From: Candidatus Krumholzibacteriia bacterium
GTDB lineage: Bacteria > Krumholzibacteriota > Krumholzibacteriia > Krumholzibacteriales > Krumholzibacteriaceae
Length of the DNA stretch: 18,614 nucleotides
Assembly: GCA_026387805.1 (NCBI GenBank)
Contig: JAPLKY010000035.1
Location: 1 to 18,614, forward strand
Direction: 5' to 3'
Positions 6,747 to 13,421 of the stretch are shown piece by piece (positions within the stretch are counted from its first letter, which is position 1; each line of letters begins with the position of its first letter). The translations under genes and the position numbers were made by a program. The notes below the pieces were generated by a model. It was not told where the DNA came from. It worked only from the letters and a program-made list of their open reading frames with translations, and did no database searches.

Positions 6747-8159
6747 CTAGAGATTGAAGCACACGACGCGCGGCTCGGTCATCTCCATGAGGGCGAACTT
6801 GATCCCCTCGCGGCCGAGACCGCTCCGCTTCACGCCTCCGAACGGCATCATGTCGATTCGGTAGTCGGAGGAGTCGTTCACGATGACGCCGCCGACCTCG
6901 AGCTCCCGGATCGCCCGGAAGGCCTTGCCGATGTCCTTCGTGAATATGCCGGCGTGGAGGCCGAAGTTCACCGCGTTCGCCCGCTCGATCGCCTCGTCGA
7001 GATCCTTCACCGGATAGAGGTTCACCGTCGGCGCGAAAACCTCGTCGACGTCGACCTTGCATCCGGCCGGAACGTTCGCGAGAACGGTCGGGTCATAGAT
7101 CGCCCCGCGGCGCTTTCCGCCGGTGAGCACCTTCGCGCCCGCCTTCACCGCCTCCTTCACCCAGCTCTCGATCCGCTTCGCCTCCCCCTCGTTGATCATC
7201 GGACCCATATCGCAGTCTTCCTCGAGCTTGGGGCCGACCTTGTACGTGCGCGTCCGCGCGACGAAGAGCGTCTCGAAGCGCTTGTAGATCCCTTTCTCGA
7301 TATAGATGCGCTGGACGCCGATACAGTTCTGCCCGGCCGCCCAGAAAGCGCCCGAAACGCTGTCCTCGACGGCGCGCTTGAGATCGCAGTCCTCGCAGAC
7401 AATGACGGGGGTGTTGGAGCCGAGCTCCATCCCGATCTTCTTGAGCCCGGCCTTCTTCACGATTTCCTCGCCCGCCGGAGCGCCGCCGGTGAAGCTGATC
7501 ATCCGCACGCGCGGGTCGGTGACGAGGGCGTCCCCGGTCTTCGCCGCGTAGCCGGTCACGACGTTGAGAATGCCCGCCGGAAGCCCCGCCTCCACGAACG
7601 CCCTCGCGAGCATGAGCGCCGACAGCGGCGTCACGGTCGCCGGCTTCACGACGACGGCGTTCCCCGCCGCGATCGCCGGACCGACCTTGTGCGCGACGAG
7701 GTTCAGGGGATCGTTGAAGGGCGTGATCGCCGCGACGATCCCGATGGGAAAGCGGAAGTAGTAGCCGACTCTGTTCTCCGAACCGGGGCGCGAGTCGAAG
7801 GGAATCGTTTCCCCCTGGATGCGGCGCGCCTCCTCGGCCGAGATCCGGATCGTATCGACGCAGCGCGAGGTCTCCTTGCGCGCCTCGCGGATCGTCTTCG
7901 ACCCCTCGCGGGCGATCACGCGGGCGTACTCCTCGATCTTCGATTCGATGATGGAGGCGGCCTTGTTGAGAATGCGGATCCGCTCGTGCACGGGTAGGTT
8001 TCGATTGATCTGAAATCCCTTCTCCGCGGCGGCGATCGCCGCCCTGATATCGGCGGCGTCCCCGCTCGGAACGGTGTCGACGAGCGAGTTGTCGAACGGA
8101 TCCCTCACCTCGATCTTTTCTTTCTTGTCGATCCATTTTCCGGCGATGAGCATCTTCAT
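6747..8159 (-). CDS. NAD(P)+-dependent aldehyde dehydrogenase
   Basis: A full-length 470-aa aldehyde dehydrogenase. Catalytic and cofactor residues are present: Asn149 in ITPFNDPLN, Lys172 in VVVKPAT, the SFTGG turn (222-226), general base Glu245 in MELGSNTP, nucleophile Cys279 in GQNCIGVQRIYIE, and EVFAP (373-377). The C-terminus keeps MPFGGVKRSGLGREG (438-452). The overall look (short form, GQ-x-C-I-x-V-Q-R) is of the lactaldehyde/semialdehyde-type branch, but the substrate cannot be read from the motifs. The ATG is 3 bases after the homoserine dehydrogenase stop. A GGAAGGTGA site sits in the end of that gene, so the two are co-translated. Beside homoserine dehydrogenase, aspartate semialdehyde or another C3-C4 aldehyde is a plausible substrate (inference). 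Confidence 0.92.
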   Translation of the reverse strand: MKMLIAGKWIDKKEKIEVRDPFDNSLVDTVPSGDAADIRAAIAAAEKGFQINRNLPVHERIRILNKAASIIESKIEEYARVIAREGSKTIREARKETSRCVDTIRISAEEARRIQGETIPFDSRPGSENRVGYYFRFPIGIVAAITPFNDPLNLVAHKVGPAIAAGNAVVVKPATVTPLSALMLARAFVEAGLPAGILNVVTGYAAKTGDALVTDPRVRMISFTGGAPAGEEIVKKAGLKKIGMELGSNTPVIVCEDCDLKRAVEDSVSGAFWAAGQNCIGVQRIYIEKGIYKRFETLFVARTRTYKVGPKLEEDCDMGPMINEGEAKRIESWVKEAVKAGAKVLTGGKRRGAIYDPTVLANVPAGCKVDVDEVFAPTVNLYPVKDLDEAIERANAVNFGLHAGIFTKDIGKAFRAIRELEVGGVIVNDSSDYRIDMMPFGGVKRSGLGREGIKFALMEMTEPRVVCFNL

Positions 8160-8162
8160 GGA

Positions 8163-9293
8163 TCACCTTCCCGCTTTCTTTGCCCGTTTGCGAATCTTCT
8201 TCATCCGCTTCGCGGCCTTCTTCGCCGTCTTCTTCGGAGCCGGTTTCTTCGGAGCCGCCGGTCTCGCCGCGGGAGCGGTCCGATTGATCGCGAGGAGATC
8301 GACGAGGATCGAATACCCCGTTTCGATCTTGCCCGCGCCCGGGCCGATGATCGTCACGTTGCGAATGAGATCGGTGCTGAACGTGAGCGCGTTCGTCGCG
8401 CCGCCCACGCCCGCGAGCGGATCGGCGACGTCGAGCTTCTCGGGCCTGACCGAGGCGCGCACCGCGCCGCCTTCGCGGGCGACTCTCCCGATGAGCTTCC
8501 AGCGTTTGCCCTCGGCCTTCGCGTTATTGATGTCGTCCAGCGTTATCCTCGTGATGCCGGTGCGATCGACGTCCGCGACCTTGAGGTCGGCGCCCATGAC
8601 CGCCTTGGCGAGGATGACGACCTTCGCCATCGCGTCGAATCCCTCGACGTCGGCGTCGGGAACCGCCTCGGCGAAGCCGAGATCCTGCGCCTCCTTGAGC
8701 GCGTCGGCATAGGACTTTCTCTTCTCCATGTTCGTGAGAATAAAATTCGTCGTGCCGTTCACGATGCCGCGGATCTCACGGATCTCGTTCCCGGCGAGAC
8801 ACAGGGCAACGAGGTTGAGGGCCGGAGTGCCGCTCATGACGGTGCCCTCGTAGCGAAACTGGACCTTCTTGCTCTTCGCGAGCGCGGCGACCTCGCGGAA
8901 GAAGAGCGCCGTGGGGCCCTTGTTCGTCGTGACGAGATGCTTCCCCGAATTCAGCGCCGCCTTGAAGTGCGAGTACGCCGGCTCGGCGGTCTTGATGTCC
9001 GTGTACGTCGCCTCGACGACGACGTCGGCGTTCGACTTCACGATCGTGTCGATCGCGTTCCAACCGGTTTTCGCTCCGGGGTACTGCGAAATCCCGTTCT
9101 CCTTCGCGAGCGCAAGGAGCTTCGCGAGGTCGAGCCCTTTCGGATCGTACGCGGCGCCCTTCACGAAATCGCTCACCGCGACGACCGAATACTCGAACCC
9201 GTGCTCTTTCTTGAGCCGTTCCCTGTGCTCCAACAGGATCTCCGCGAGCCCCTGCCCCACGACGCCGAATCCGACGATTGCGAGCTTGTACAT
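8163..9293 (-). CDS. hom: Homoserine dehydrogenase with Lys/Ala/Pro-rich C-terminal tail
   Basis: A 376-aa protein. It reversibly links aspartate 4-semialdehyde and homoserine using NAD(P)H. Motifs: Rossmann GFGVVGQG (8-15), TTNKGP (122-127) with a candidate catalytic Lys125, NGTTNFIL (179-186), GFAEAVPDADVEGFDAMAK (206-224, with the substrate-binding Glu/Asp and second Lys224), and GPGAG (317-321) closing the nucleotide site. The usual ADP in GFAEADP reads AVP here. The enzyme core ends near residue 338 with no ACT domain, so classic threonine feedback through ACT is not expected. Residues 340-376 are an unusual tail of Lys, Arg, Ala and Pro (KKPAPKKTAKKAAKR...), resembling histone H1/AlgP tails. 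The ATG at 9293 has AAGGAGGG overlapping the preceding stop. Confidence 0.9.
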   Translation of the reverse strand: MYKLAIVGFGVVGQGLAEILLEHRERLKKEHGFEYSVVAVSDFVKGAAYDPKGLDLAKLLALAKENGISQYPGAKTGWNAIDTIVKSNADVVVEATYTDIKTAEPAYSHFKAALNSGKHLVTTNKGPTALFFREVAALAKSKKVQFRYEGTVMSGTPALNLVALCLAGNEIREIRGIVNGTTNFILTNMEKRKSYADALKEAQDLGFAEAVPDADVEGFDAMAKVVILAKAVMGADLKVADVDRTGITRITLDDINNAKAEGKRWKLIGRVAREGGAVRASVRPEKLDVADPLAGVGGATNALTFSTDLIRNVTIIGPGAGKIETGYSILVDLLAINRTAPAARPAAPKKPAPKKTAKKAAKRMKKIRKRAKKAGR

Positions 9294-9304
9294 CGTTCCC
9301 TCCT

Positions 9305-10498
9305 TTATGCCGACCTCAATGCGTTATCGAGATCCTCGATAAGATCCTGCGCGTCCTCGATCCCCGCCGAGTAGCGGATCATGTTGTCGGGAATGCCGCC
9401 CTTCGCGCGCGCCTCGGGACCGAGCTGCCAGTGCGTCGTCGCGGCGGGCTGGATCGCAACGGTCTGCGACGAGCCGAGGTGCGTCGTATGCACGGCGATC
9501 CTCAGGTTGTTGATCACGCGCCGAGCCGCATCGAGCCCCCCCTTCACGTTGAAACTGAGCATCGACGAGTATGCGCTCATCTGCCTTTTGGCGACCTCGT
9601 GCTGCGGATGACTCGAAAGGCCCGGATAGCTCACCGACTCGACTTTCGGATGCTTTTCGAGGAACTTCGCGATCGTCATCGCGTTATCCGAGTGCTTCTG
9701 CATGCGGAGCGAGAGGCTCTCGAGGCCGAGAAGGCAGAGCCACGCGTTGAACGGCGAGATCGTGGGGCCCATGTTCCTGAACCCAACGTGCCGGACGTGA
9801 TCCACGAACTCTTTCTTCCCGACGAGAATTCCCGAGAGACTCGTCGCGTTGCCGCTGATGTACTTCGTCGCGGAGTGGACGACGATATCGGCGCCCATCT
9901 CGATCGGCCGCTGGAGGGCCGGCGAGCAGATCGTGTTGTCGACCATGAGCGGAATCCCCTTCGACCGCGCGAGCGCGGCGAGCGCGGGAATGTCGGCGAC
10001 GAAGAGGTTCGGGTTGCTCGGAGACTCCACGTGGATGAGCTTCGTTTTCGGCGTGATCGTCCGCTGCCAGCTTTCGATCTTGTCCGGCTCCGGGACCCAG
10101 TTCGTCTTGACCCCCATCCGCGGCATCGAGGTATGGAAAAGCTCGTATGTGCCGCCGTAGACCCTGTTCGGACATACGATCTCGTCCCCCACTTCGAGGA
10201 GATGGTGGGCCGCCATGAAGGTCGCGGCCATGCCCGAAGAGGTCGCGAGCCCCGCCTCCGCTCCCTCGAGGAGCGCCATTCGCTTCTCGAGGATGTCGTT
10301 CGTCGGATTGTTGATGCGGCCGTACGCGAACCCTTCGATCTTGTAGCTGTACAGGTCCGCGGCCCATTCGGCCGATTCGTACGGGAAGACGGCGCTCTGG
10401 ATGAGCGGCGGCGCCATCGTGCAGTACTTGAGCTGATCCTCGCGGCTATAGCCGCCCTTCACCGATATCGTGTCGAACCGCGGCTTCTTCTCCGCCAT
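9305..10498 (-). CDS. Cys/Met metabolism PLP-dependent enzyme (gamma-synthase/gamma-lyase/O-acylhomoserine sulfhydrylase family)
   Basis: A 397-aa fold-type I PLP enzyme. YGRINNPT (59-66) supplies the phosphate-binding Tyr/Arg, SSGMAA (87-92) and VDNT (186-189, Asp187) hold the pyridine ring, and HSATKYISGNA (208-218) carries the Schiff-base Lys212. Active-site NRVYGGTYELF (111-121) has Gly where methionine gamma-lyases of the Pseudomonas type have Cys (YGCT). This favours cystathionine gamma-synthase/lyase or O-acetylhomoserine sulfhydrylase over a canonical methionine gamma-lyase. The near-C-terminal SSQTVAIQPAATTH region is typical of the whole family. It follows the Lrp gene by 40 bases and precedes homoserine dehydrogenase by 11 bases. 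Its SD (GAGGAGG) lies just ahead of the ATG. Direction (methionine synthesis or breakdown) is undecided. Confidence 0.9.
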   Translation of the reverse strand: MAEKKPRFDTISVKGGYSREDQLKYCTMAPPLIQSAVFPYESAEWAADLYSYKIEGFAYGRINNPTNDILEKRMALLEGAEAGLATSSGMAATFMAAHHLLEVGDEIVCPNRVYGGTYELFHTSMPRMGVKTNWVPEPDKIESWQRTITPKTKLIHVESPSNPNLFVADIPALAALARSKGIPLMVDNTICSPALQRPIEMGADIVVHSATKYISGNATSLSGILVGKKEFVDHVRHVGFRNMGPTISPFNAWLCLLGLESLSLRMQKHSDNAMTIAKFLEKHPKVESVSYPGLSSHPQHEVAKRQMSAYSSMLSFNVKGGLDAARRVINNLRIAVHTTHLGSSQTVAIQPAATTHWQLGPEARAKGGIPDNMIRYSAGIEDAQDLIEDLDNALRSA

Positions 10499-10538
10499 CT
10501 GATCCTCCTCGCTCCGGAATTCCTCCCGGCGTTGTAGG

Positions 10539-11084
10539 TTATCTCCGCTTCTTTTTCCGCGCTGCGGCGCGCGCCGGCGCAGCCTTGCCGCCGTTCTTGA
10601 TCTCGACCGCGCTCAGCGGCATCGCCGTCTCGCGTTTGAGCGTCGAGAGCACGAACATCGTCGTCACCTTATCGACGCCGCGCGTCTTCGTGAGGTCATT
10701 CAGAAGAAAATGCTCATAATCGTCGATGTCCCGCGCATAGACCTTGAGAATGTAATCCTCGGCACCGGCGAGATGGTAACACTCGAGCACCTTGTCGCGC
10801 TCTCTCACAAACCGGTGAAAACTCTGGATCGCCCCCGCCTGGTGATGGTGGAGCGTGACGCCGACGAAGGCGATCGTCCCGAGCCCGATCTTCTTGTTGT
10901 CGAGGAGCGTGACGTACCGCTCGATGATGCCGCGCTCCTCGAGCTTCCGCACGCGCTCGAGCACGGCGGATGGGCTCAGGCCCACCTCGGCGGCGAGCTG
11001 CACGTTCGGGATGCGGCCCTGCGTCTGCAGGATCTCGAGAATCCGCTTGTCCGCGGGATGAAGAGTGGTGTTCTCGGCCGCCAT
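10539..11084 (-). CDS. Lrp/AsnC family transcriptional regulator
   Basis: A 181-aa regulator when started at ATG 11084. An in-frame GTG at 11120 would add 12 residues (MRDVDLFENGGS), but the ATG gives the usual family N-terminus (LHPADKRILEILQTQGR) and leaves a leader of about 44 bases after the predicted transcription start. The winged-helix region covers 10-55, with the recognition helix in GLSPSAVLERVRKLEERGII (35-54). The RAM/ACT-like ligand and oligomer domain spans about 66-145, with GAEDYILKVYARDIDDYEHF (107-126). A basic tail of about 17 residues (GGKAAPARAAARKKKRR) extends beyond the usual family end. It heads the operon PLP enzyme-hom-aldehyde dehydrogenase and probably senses an amino acid of that pathway, methionine or homoserine being likeliest (inference). 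Dyads upstream suggest autoregulation. Confidence 0.92.
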   Translation of the reverse strand: MAAENTTLHPADKRILEILQTQGRIPNVQLAAEVGLSPSAVLERVRKLEERGIIERYVTLLDNKKIGLGTIAFVGVTLHHHQAGAIQSFHRFVRERDKVLECYHLAGAEDYILKVYARDIDDYEHFLLNDLTKTRGVDKVTTMFVLSTLKRETAMPLSAVEIKNGGKAAPARAAARKKKRR

Positions 11085-11131
11085 TGAACCGCCATTTTCA
11101 AACAAATCGACGTCACGCACGATAATAGACG

Positions 11132-11198
11132 AATATTGTAAGGCAATATTGAAGCATTGTCAATAATCGTTTTGGTATTCTCGTACATTGCTGACAAT
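11132..11198. promoter_or_regulatory. Cluster of ATTG...CAAT dyads, probable Lrp-type operators
   Basis: Three inverted repeats share the core ATTG...CAAT. AATATTG-5-CAATATT (11132-11150) has perfect 7-base arms and covers the -10 and part of the spacer. ATTG-1-CAAT (11156-11164) covers the -35. ATTG-4-CAAT (11187-11198) lies upstream of the promoter. The first and second centres are about 19 bases apart, the second and third about 32, roughly three helical turns. Multiple spaced sites are typical of Lrp-family octamers. Assignment to the adjacent regulator is inference. Confidence 0.55.
11135..11163 (-). promoter_or_regulatory. Sigma70-like promoter of the Lrp operon
   Basis: Read on the minus strand, TTGACA (11163-11158) is followed by 17 bases and TACAAT (11140-11135). 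The -35 is a perfect consensus; the -10 differs by one base. Transcription should begin near 11128, giving a leader of about 44 bases to the ATG at 11084. It overlaps two ATTG/CAAT dyads, so a bound regulator would block polymerase. Confidence 0.72.
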
Positions 11199-11220
11199 CG
11201 TTCGTTCAATGGGCCGGCGC

Positions 11221-11268
11221 GTTCCCGGGGGCGGGAACAAACGAAAGGGGCGGGTATCGACCCGCCCC
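11221..11268 (-). terminator. Tandem hairpin terminator after the DUF4097 gene
   Basis: The proximal hairpin has perfect 9-base arms, GGGGCGGGT and ACCCGCCCC, with a 4-base loop (11247-11268). On the minus strand it is followed by TTTCGTTTGTT, a discontinuous T run. A second hairpin, GTTCCCG-4-CGGGAAC (11221-11238), follows at once. Both lie about 45 bases after the DUF4097 stop. They separate that gene from the Lrp operon downstream on the same strand. Confidence 0.65.
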
Positions 11269-11311
11269 CGTCTCGTGGAGCTTCGCTTCTTCATCTCTTC
11301 GGCGATCGCCG

Positions 11312-12568
11312 TTACGACCCTTTCTTGATGATGATATTCCCGTTTCTCGTCTTGATCTTCACCGTGTGCTCGCCGCCCGCGACATCGCCCGTTCCGTAGA
11401 TGTGCTTGTGCGCCTGTCCCAGAAAATTATGCTCCCATTTCTCGCTTTCCTCGATCTTCACCGGAAAATCGCTCTCGATCCGATATCTCCGGTGATGCTT
11501 CTTCGTATACTCGATCTCGAGGTCGAAGTTCATCGAGAGCCCCGTGGGCACCGTAATCTCGATATCGCCCCCCATGGACGAAAGCTCGACGTCGCGCTCC
11601 CCCTTCGCCGGGTCGCCGACCATCGTGACCTCGATATCCCCGCCCATCGTCGTCGCCTCGATCTCGCCGTCGATCGCATCGACCCGGATGTCGCCGCCCA
11701 TCGTTTTCGCGGCGACGTATTTCCCCGCCGACAGAATCGTGATGTCCCCACCCATCGTCGTGACCTTTGCGCCCGCGGGCGCCTCGTCGACGTCGATATC
11801 CCCACCCATCGTCGTTACGCTGACCTCTTCCGCCCTGGCGACGTCGATATCCCCGCCCATCGTCTTCGCCCTGACCTTCTTATCCGTATCGGCGACGTTG
11901 ATGTCCCCGCCCATCGTGGAGATGTTCATCTCTTCCTTGTCCGCGGAAGAGGCGGAGCGCCCGGTAACGTTGTCGTAGGTCACCGCGCCGCCCATCGTCG
12001 AGCCCTTGAGGTTGCCCTTCACGTTACGGATGACCACCTCACCGCCCATCGTGTGCACCTTGCCATCCGCCTCCGAGTCCTCGACACGTACCGAGCCGCC
12101 CATCGTCTCGAGATCTATCTCTCCCTTGACGCGGGCGAGCTCGAGCGCTCCGCCCATGGTCTTGCCGCTCAGCTCTCCCTCGACTCCCTCTATCGTGACC
12201 TCGCCGCCGTTCGATTCGATTCTCACGTCGCACCGATTCGGCACCTTGATCGTGAAATGCACGTCGACGTCGACGTGGCGCCTTTTGCTGCATTCGGAAT
12301 GGACGTTCAGATACGACGATCCGTCGTCGAATTCGACGCTGACCTTGTCCGCGTCGTCCCCGCCGATATCGACCTTCACCGCGATCTCCGGCTTGTCCCA
12401 GCCTGCGATTTCCACGTCCCCGCCGGTCTCCAGATCGAGAGCGAGCTTGCCGCCCATCTGCACGGGAAAGCTCTTTTCGATCGTTCGGTCGGAGTCGGCG
12501 CGGAGGGGCTGGGGCTGGTAAGCCATTGCAAGAAAGAGTATTGCCAATACAGCGAACACCGATTTCAT
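11312..12568 (-). CDS. Secreted DUF4097-type repeat protein (beta-solenoid)
   Basis: The start is taken as ATG 12568 (418 aa): an AGGAG site lies 7 bases before it and the protein then opens with a signal peptide (MKSVFAVLAILFLAMAYQ...RADS, cleavage near 24-26). The open frame reaches 12751 but the added part looks non-coding. Residues 28-120 hold degenerate beta repeats (QMGGKLAL, ETGGDVEI, SNGGEVTI). Residues 137-334 hold eleven copies of T/S-M-G-G followed by a beta strand (TMGGDIDV type), mostly exactly 18 residues apart. The C-terminus (TKKHHRRYRIESDFPVKIEE and VKIKTRNGNIIIKKGS) resembles the end of DUF4097/putative adhesin domains. A right-handed beta-solenoid in the periplasm or on the surface is expected. 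Function unknown; in other bacteria the family is often near anti-sigma or stress genes, none of which is seen here. Confidence 0.8.
   Translation of the reverse strand: MKSVFAVLAILFLAMAYQPQPLRADSDRTIEKSFPVQMGGKLALDLETGGDVEIAGWDKPEIAVKVDIGGDDADKVSVEFDDGSSYLNVHSECSKRRHVDVDVHFTIKVPNRCDVRIESNGGEVTIEGVEGELSGKTMGGALELARVKGEIDLETMGGSVRVEDSEADGKVHTMGGEVVIRNVKGNLKGSTMGGAVTYDNVTGRSASSADKEEMNISTMGGDINVADTDKKVRAKTMGGDIDVARAEEVSVTTMGGDIDVDEAPAGAKVTTMGGDITILSAGKYVAAKTMGGDIRVDAIDGEIEATTMGGDIEVTMVGDPAKGERDVELSSMGGDIEITVPTGLSMNFDLEIEYTKKHHRRYRIESDFPVKIEESEKWEHNFLGQAHKHIYGTGDVAGGEHTVKIKTRNGNIIIKKGS
11555..12160 (-). repeat. Coding tandem repeats, TMGG every 18 residues (54 bases)
   Basis: TMGG begins at residues 137, 155, 173, 191, 218, 236, 253, 271, 289 and 307, and SMGG at 331 of the DUF4097 protein. 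Steps are 18, 18, 18, 27, 18, 17, 18, 18, 18 and 24. The core is also conserved in DNA: CGCCCATCGT on the plus strand recurs in nearly all copies, while the DNA between cores differs. This suggests old duplications with protein-level selection on the core. Confidence 0.85.
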
Positions 12569-12714
12569 AGCGAGGCTCCTTTCTCTTCGTTTCCGACGGT
12601 AGCTATCTCTTTCTACGGCGCAGCCGCGGCAAAGTTTCAACCTTTTGACCTCGCGTCGGGGCCCGGCTCCATCATTGACTTCGGCGACCATCCGCAGTAT
12701 CTTCAATGCAGCGG

Positions 12715-12760
12715 TATAATCACTGATAAAGAGCGGTTGCGACGTTGTCATAATGGAGGT
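12715..12760 (+). promoter_or_regulatory. Probable -10 element and strong ribosome site of the 194-aa secreted protein gene
   Basis: A perfect TATAAT lies at 12715-12720. No good -35 hexamer is found 16-18 bases upstream (CCGCAG region), so an activator or another factor may help. The predicted start near 12727 gives a leader of about 39 bases. GGAGGT at 12755-12760 is 5 bases before the ATG at 12766. Confidence 0.45.
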
Positions 12761-12765
12761 GCGCG

Positions 12766-13350
12766 ATGAAGAATCTGCTTCTGTCTCTTGTTCTCGTGAT
12801 GTGTCTCGCCGCCGGGGCGAATGCGCAACAGGGAATGCTCGCTCTCTTCTCGGACACGGAAAACAATGAATGCCATTCGGACGTAGGAATCGGAGCGATC
12901 GGCAACCTCTACCTCATGTACGTGCGCGGCGACGGCCCGCGCATGGGTAATGCGTACGAATTCAAGCTGCTTAAATCGAGCTCCGCCTCCGCCATCCTGT
13001 CGCCGACGTGGCCATCGAGCATTATCATCACGCTCGGCGCCATCGAAACGGGGATCTCCCTTTGCGCCGCGGAGTGTTTTCCGGATGAAAACTACGTGTC
13101 TCTCGGCACGATTCCGGTCATGAACGTCTCCGACCCGGATACATTCACCGTAGAGATCGTTCCGGATCCCGAGCAAGTACCGCAGCATGCGATCGTGATA
13201 TTGGAGTGCAAAGAGGAGCGTCCTATTTACATCGTCCTGCCCGGCGGCGCGTTCGTGTTCAACGGCGGATGCTATTCGCCGCTCGACCCGTTCGGCCCTG
13301 TGGCCACGAAGGAAACCACATGGGGAGGCATAAAGGAGCTCTACCGGTAG
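12766..13350 (+). CDS. Secreted cysteine-containing protein of unknown function
   Basis: A 194-aa protein with a clear Sec signal peptide (MKNLLLSLVLVMCLAAGANA, cleavage after ANA-QQ at about 20). I do not recognise a named domain. The mature part is beta-rich by appearance and has five cysteines (36, 100, 104, 148, 169), with CAAEC at 100-104. A hydrophobic stretch IYIVLPGGAFVFNGG (154-168) precedes the last Cys. The end TTWGGIKELYR resembles a T-x-WG-x-[IV]K-x-LYR ending that I associate with secreted proteins of Eisenbacteria/Krumholzibacteria-like genomes (memory, unverified). It is divergent from the DUF4097 gene, which is also exported, with about 197 bases between their starts. Codon use matches the neighbours. 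Confidence 0.8.
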   Translation: MKNLLLSLVLVMCLAAGANAQQGMLALFSDTENNECHSDVGIGAIGNLYLMYVRGDGPRMGNAYEFKLLKSSSASAILSPTWPSSIIITLGAIETGISLCAAECFPDENYVSLGTIPVMNVSDPDTFTVEIVPDPEQVPQHAIVILECKEERPIYIVLPGGAFVFNGGCYSPLDPFGPVATKETTWGGIKELYR

Positions 13351-13405
13351 GCGGGCCTTCGTCCGGAGCCCGTTCTCGTTAGGGCTTTTCCAGGGGCAGC
13401 TCCCG

Positions 13406-13414
13406 TGATAGTAT
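13406..13414 (+). promoter_or_regulatory. Possible extended -10 for a leaderless nadE transcript
   Basis: TGA-TAGTAT (13406-13414) is an extended -10 element whose transcription start would fall at about 13421-13422, at the ATG of nadE. No ribosome site precedes that ATG closely. The -35 position (TTTTCC) is poor. The arrangement parallels that at 3618-3633. Confidence 0.3.
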
Positions 13415-13421
13415 CGACTCC

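Noticed and set aside
6585..7997. 470-aa plus-strand frame opposite the aldehyde dehydrogenase
   Set aside because: Mirror frame of a gene with all catalytic motifs; composition rich in Arg/Asp/His, no domain.
11085..11120. GTG start at 11120 for the Lrp gene
   Set aside because: It would lie only about 8 bases from the predicted transcription start without a ribosome site; the ATG at 11084 fits the family N-terminus.
11555..12160. Repeated CGCCCATCGT units considered as a CRISPR or non-coding repeat array
   Set aside because: The units are in frame, encode TMGG, and the 44-base intervals are coding, so this is a protein repeat.
12569..12751. N-terminal extension of the DUF4097 frame to 12751
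   Set aside because: The extension reads across the intergenic region, would bury the signal peptide, and the AGGAG site belongs to ATG 12568.
11366..12769. 467-aa plus-strand frame with AHRR repeats opposite the DUF4097 gene
   Set aside because: The repeats are the reverse complement of the TMGG repeats; the minus strand has the signal peptide and ribosome site.
13351..13380. Possible terminator after the 194-aa protein (CGGGC...GCCCG then TTCTCGTT)
   Set aside because: Only a 5-base stem with a poorly pairing 11-base interior and no T run; too weak to call.
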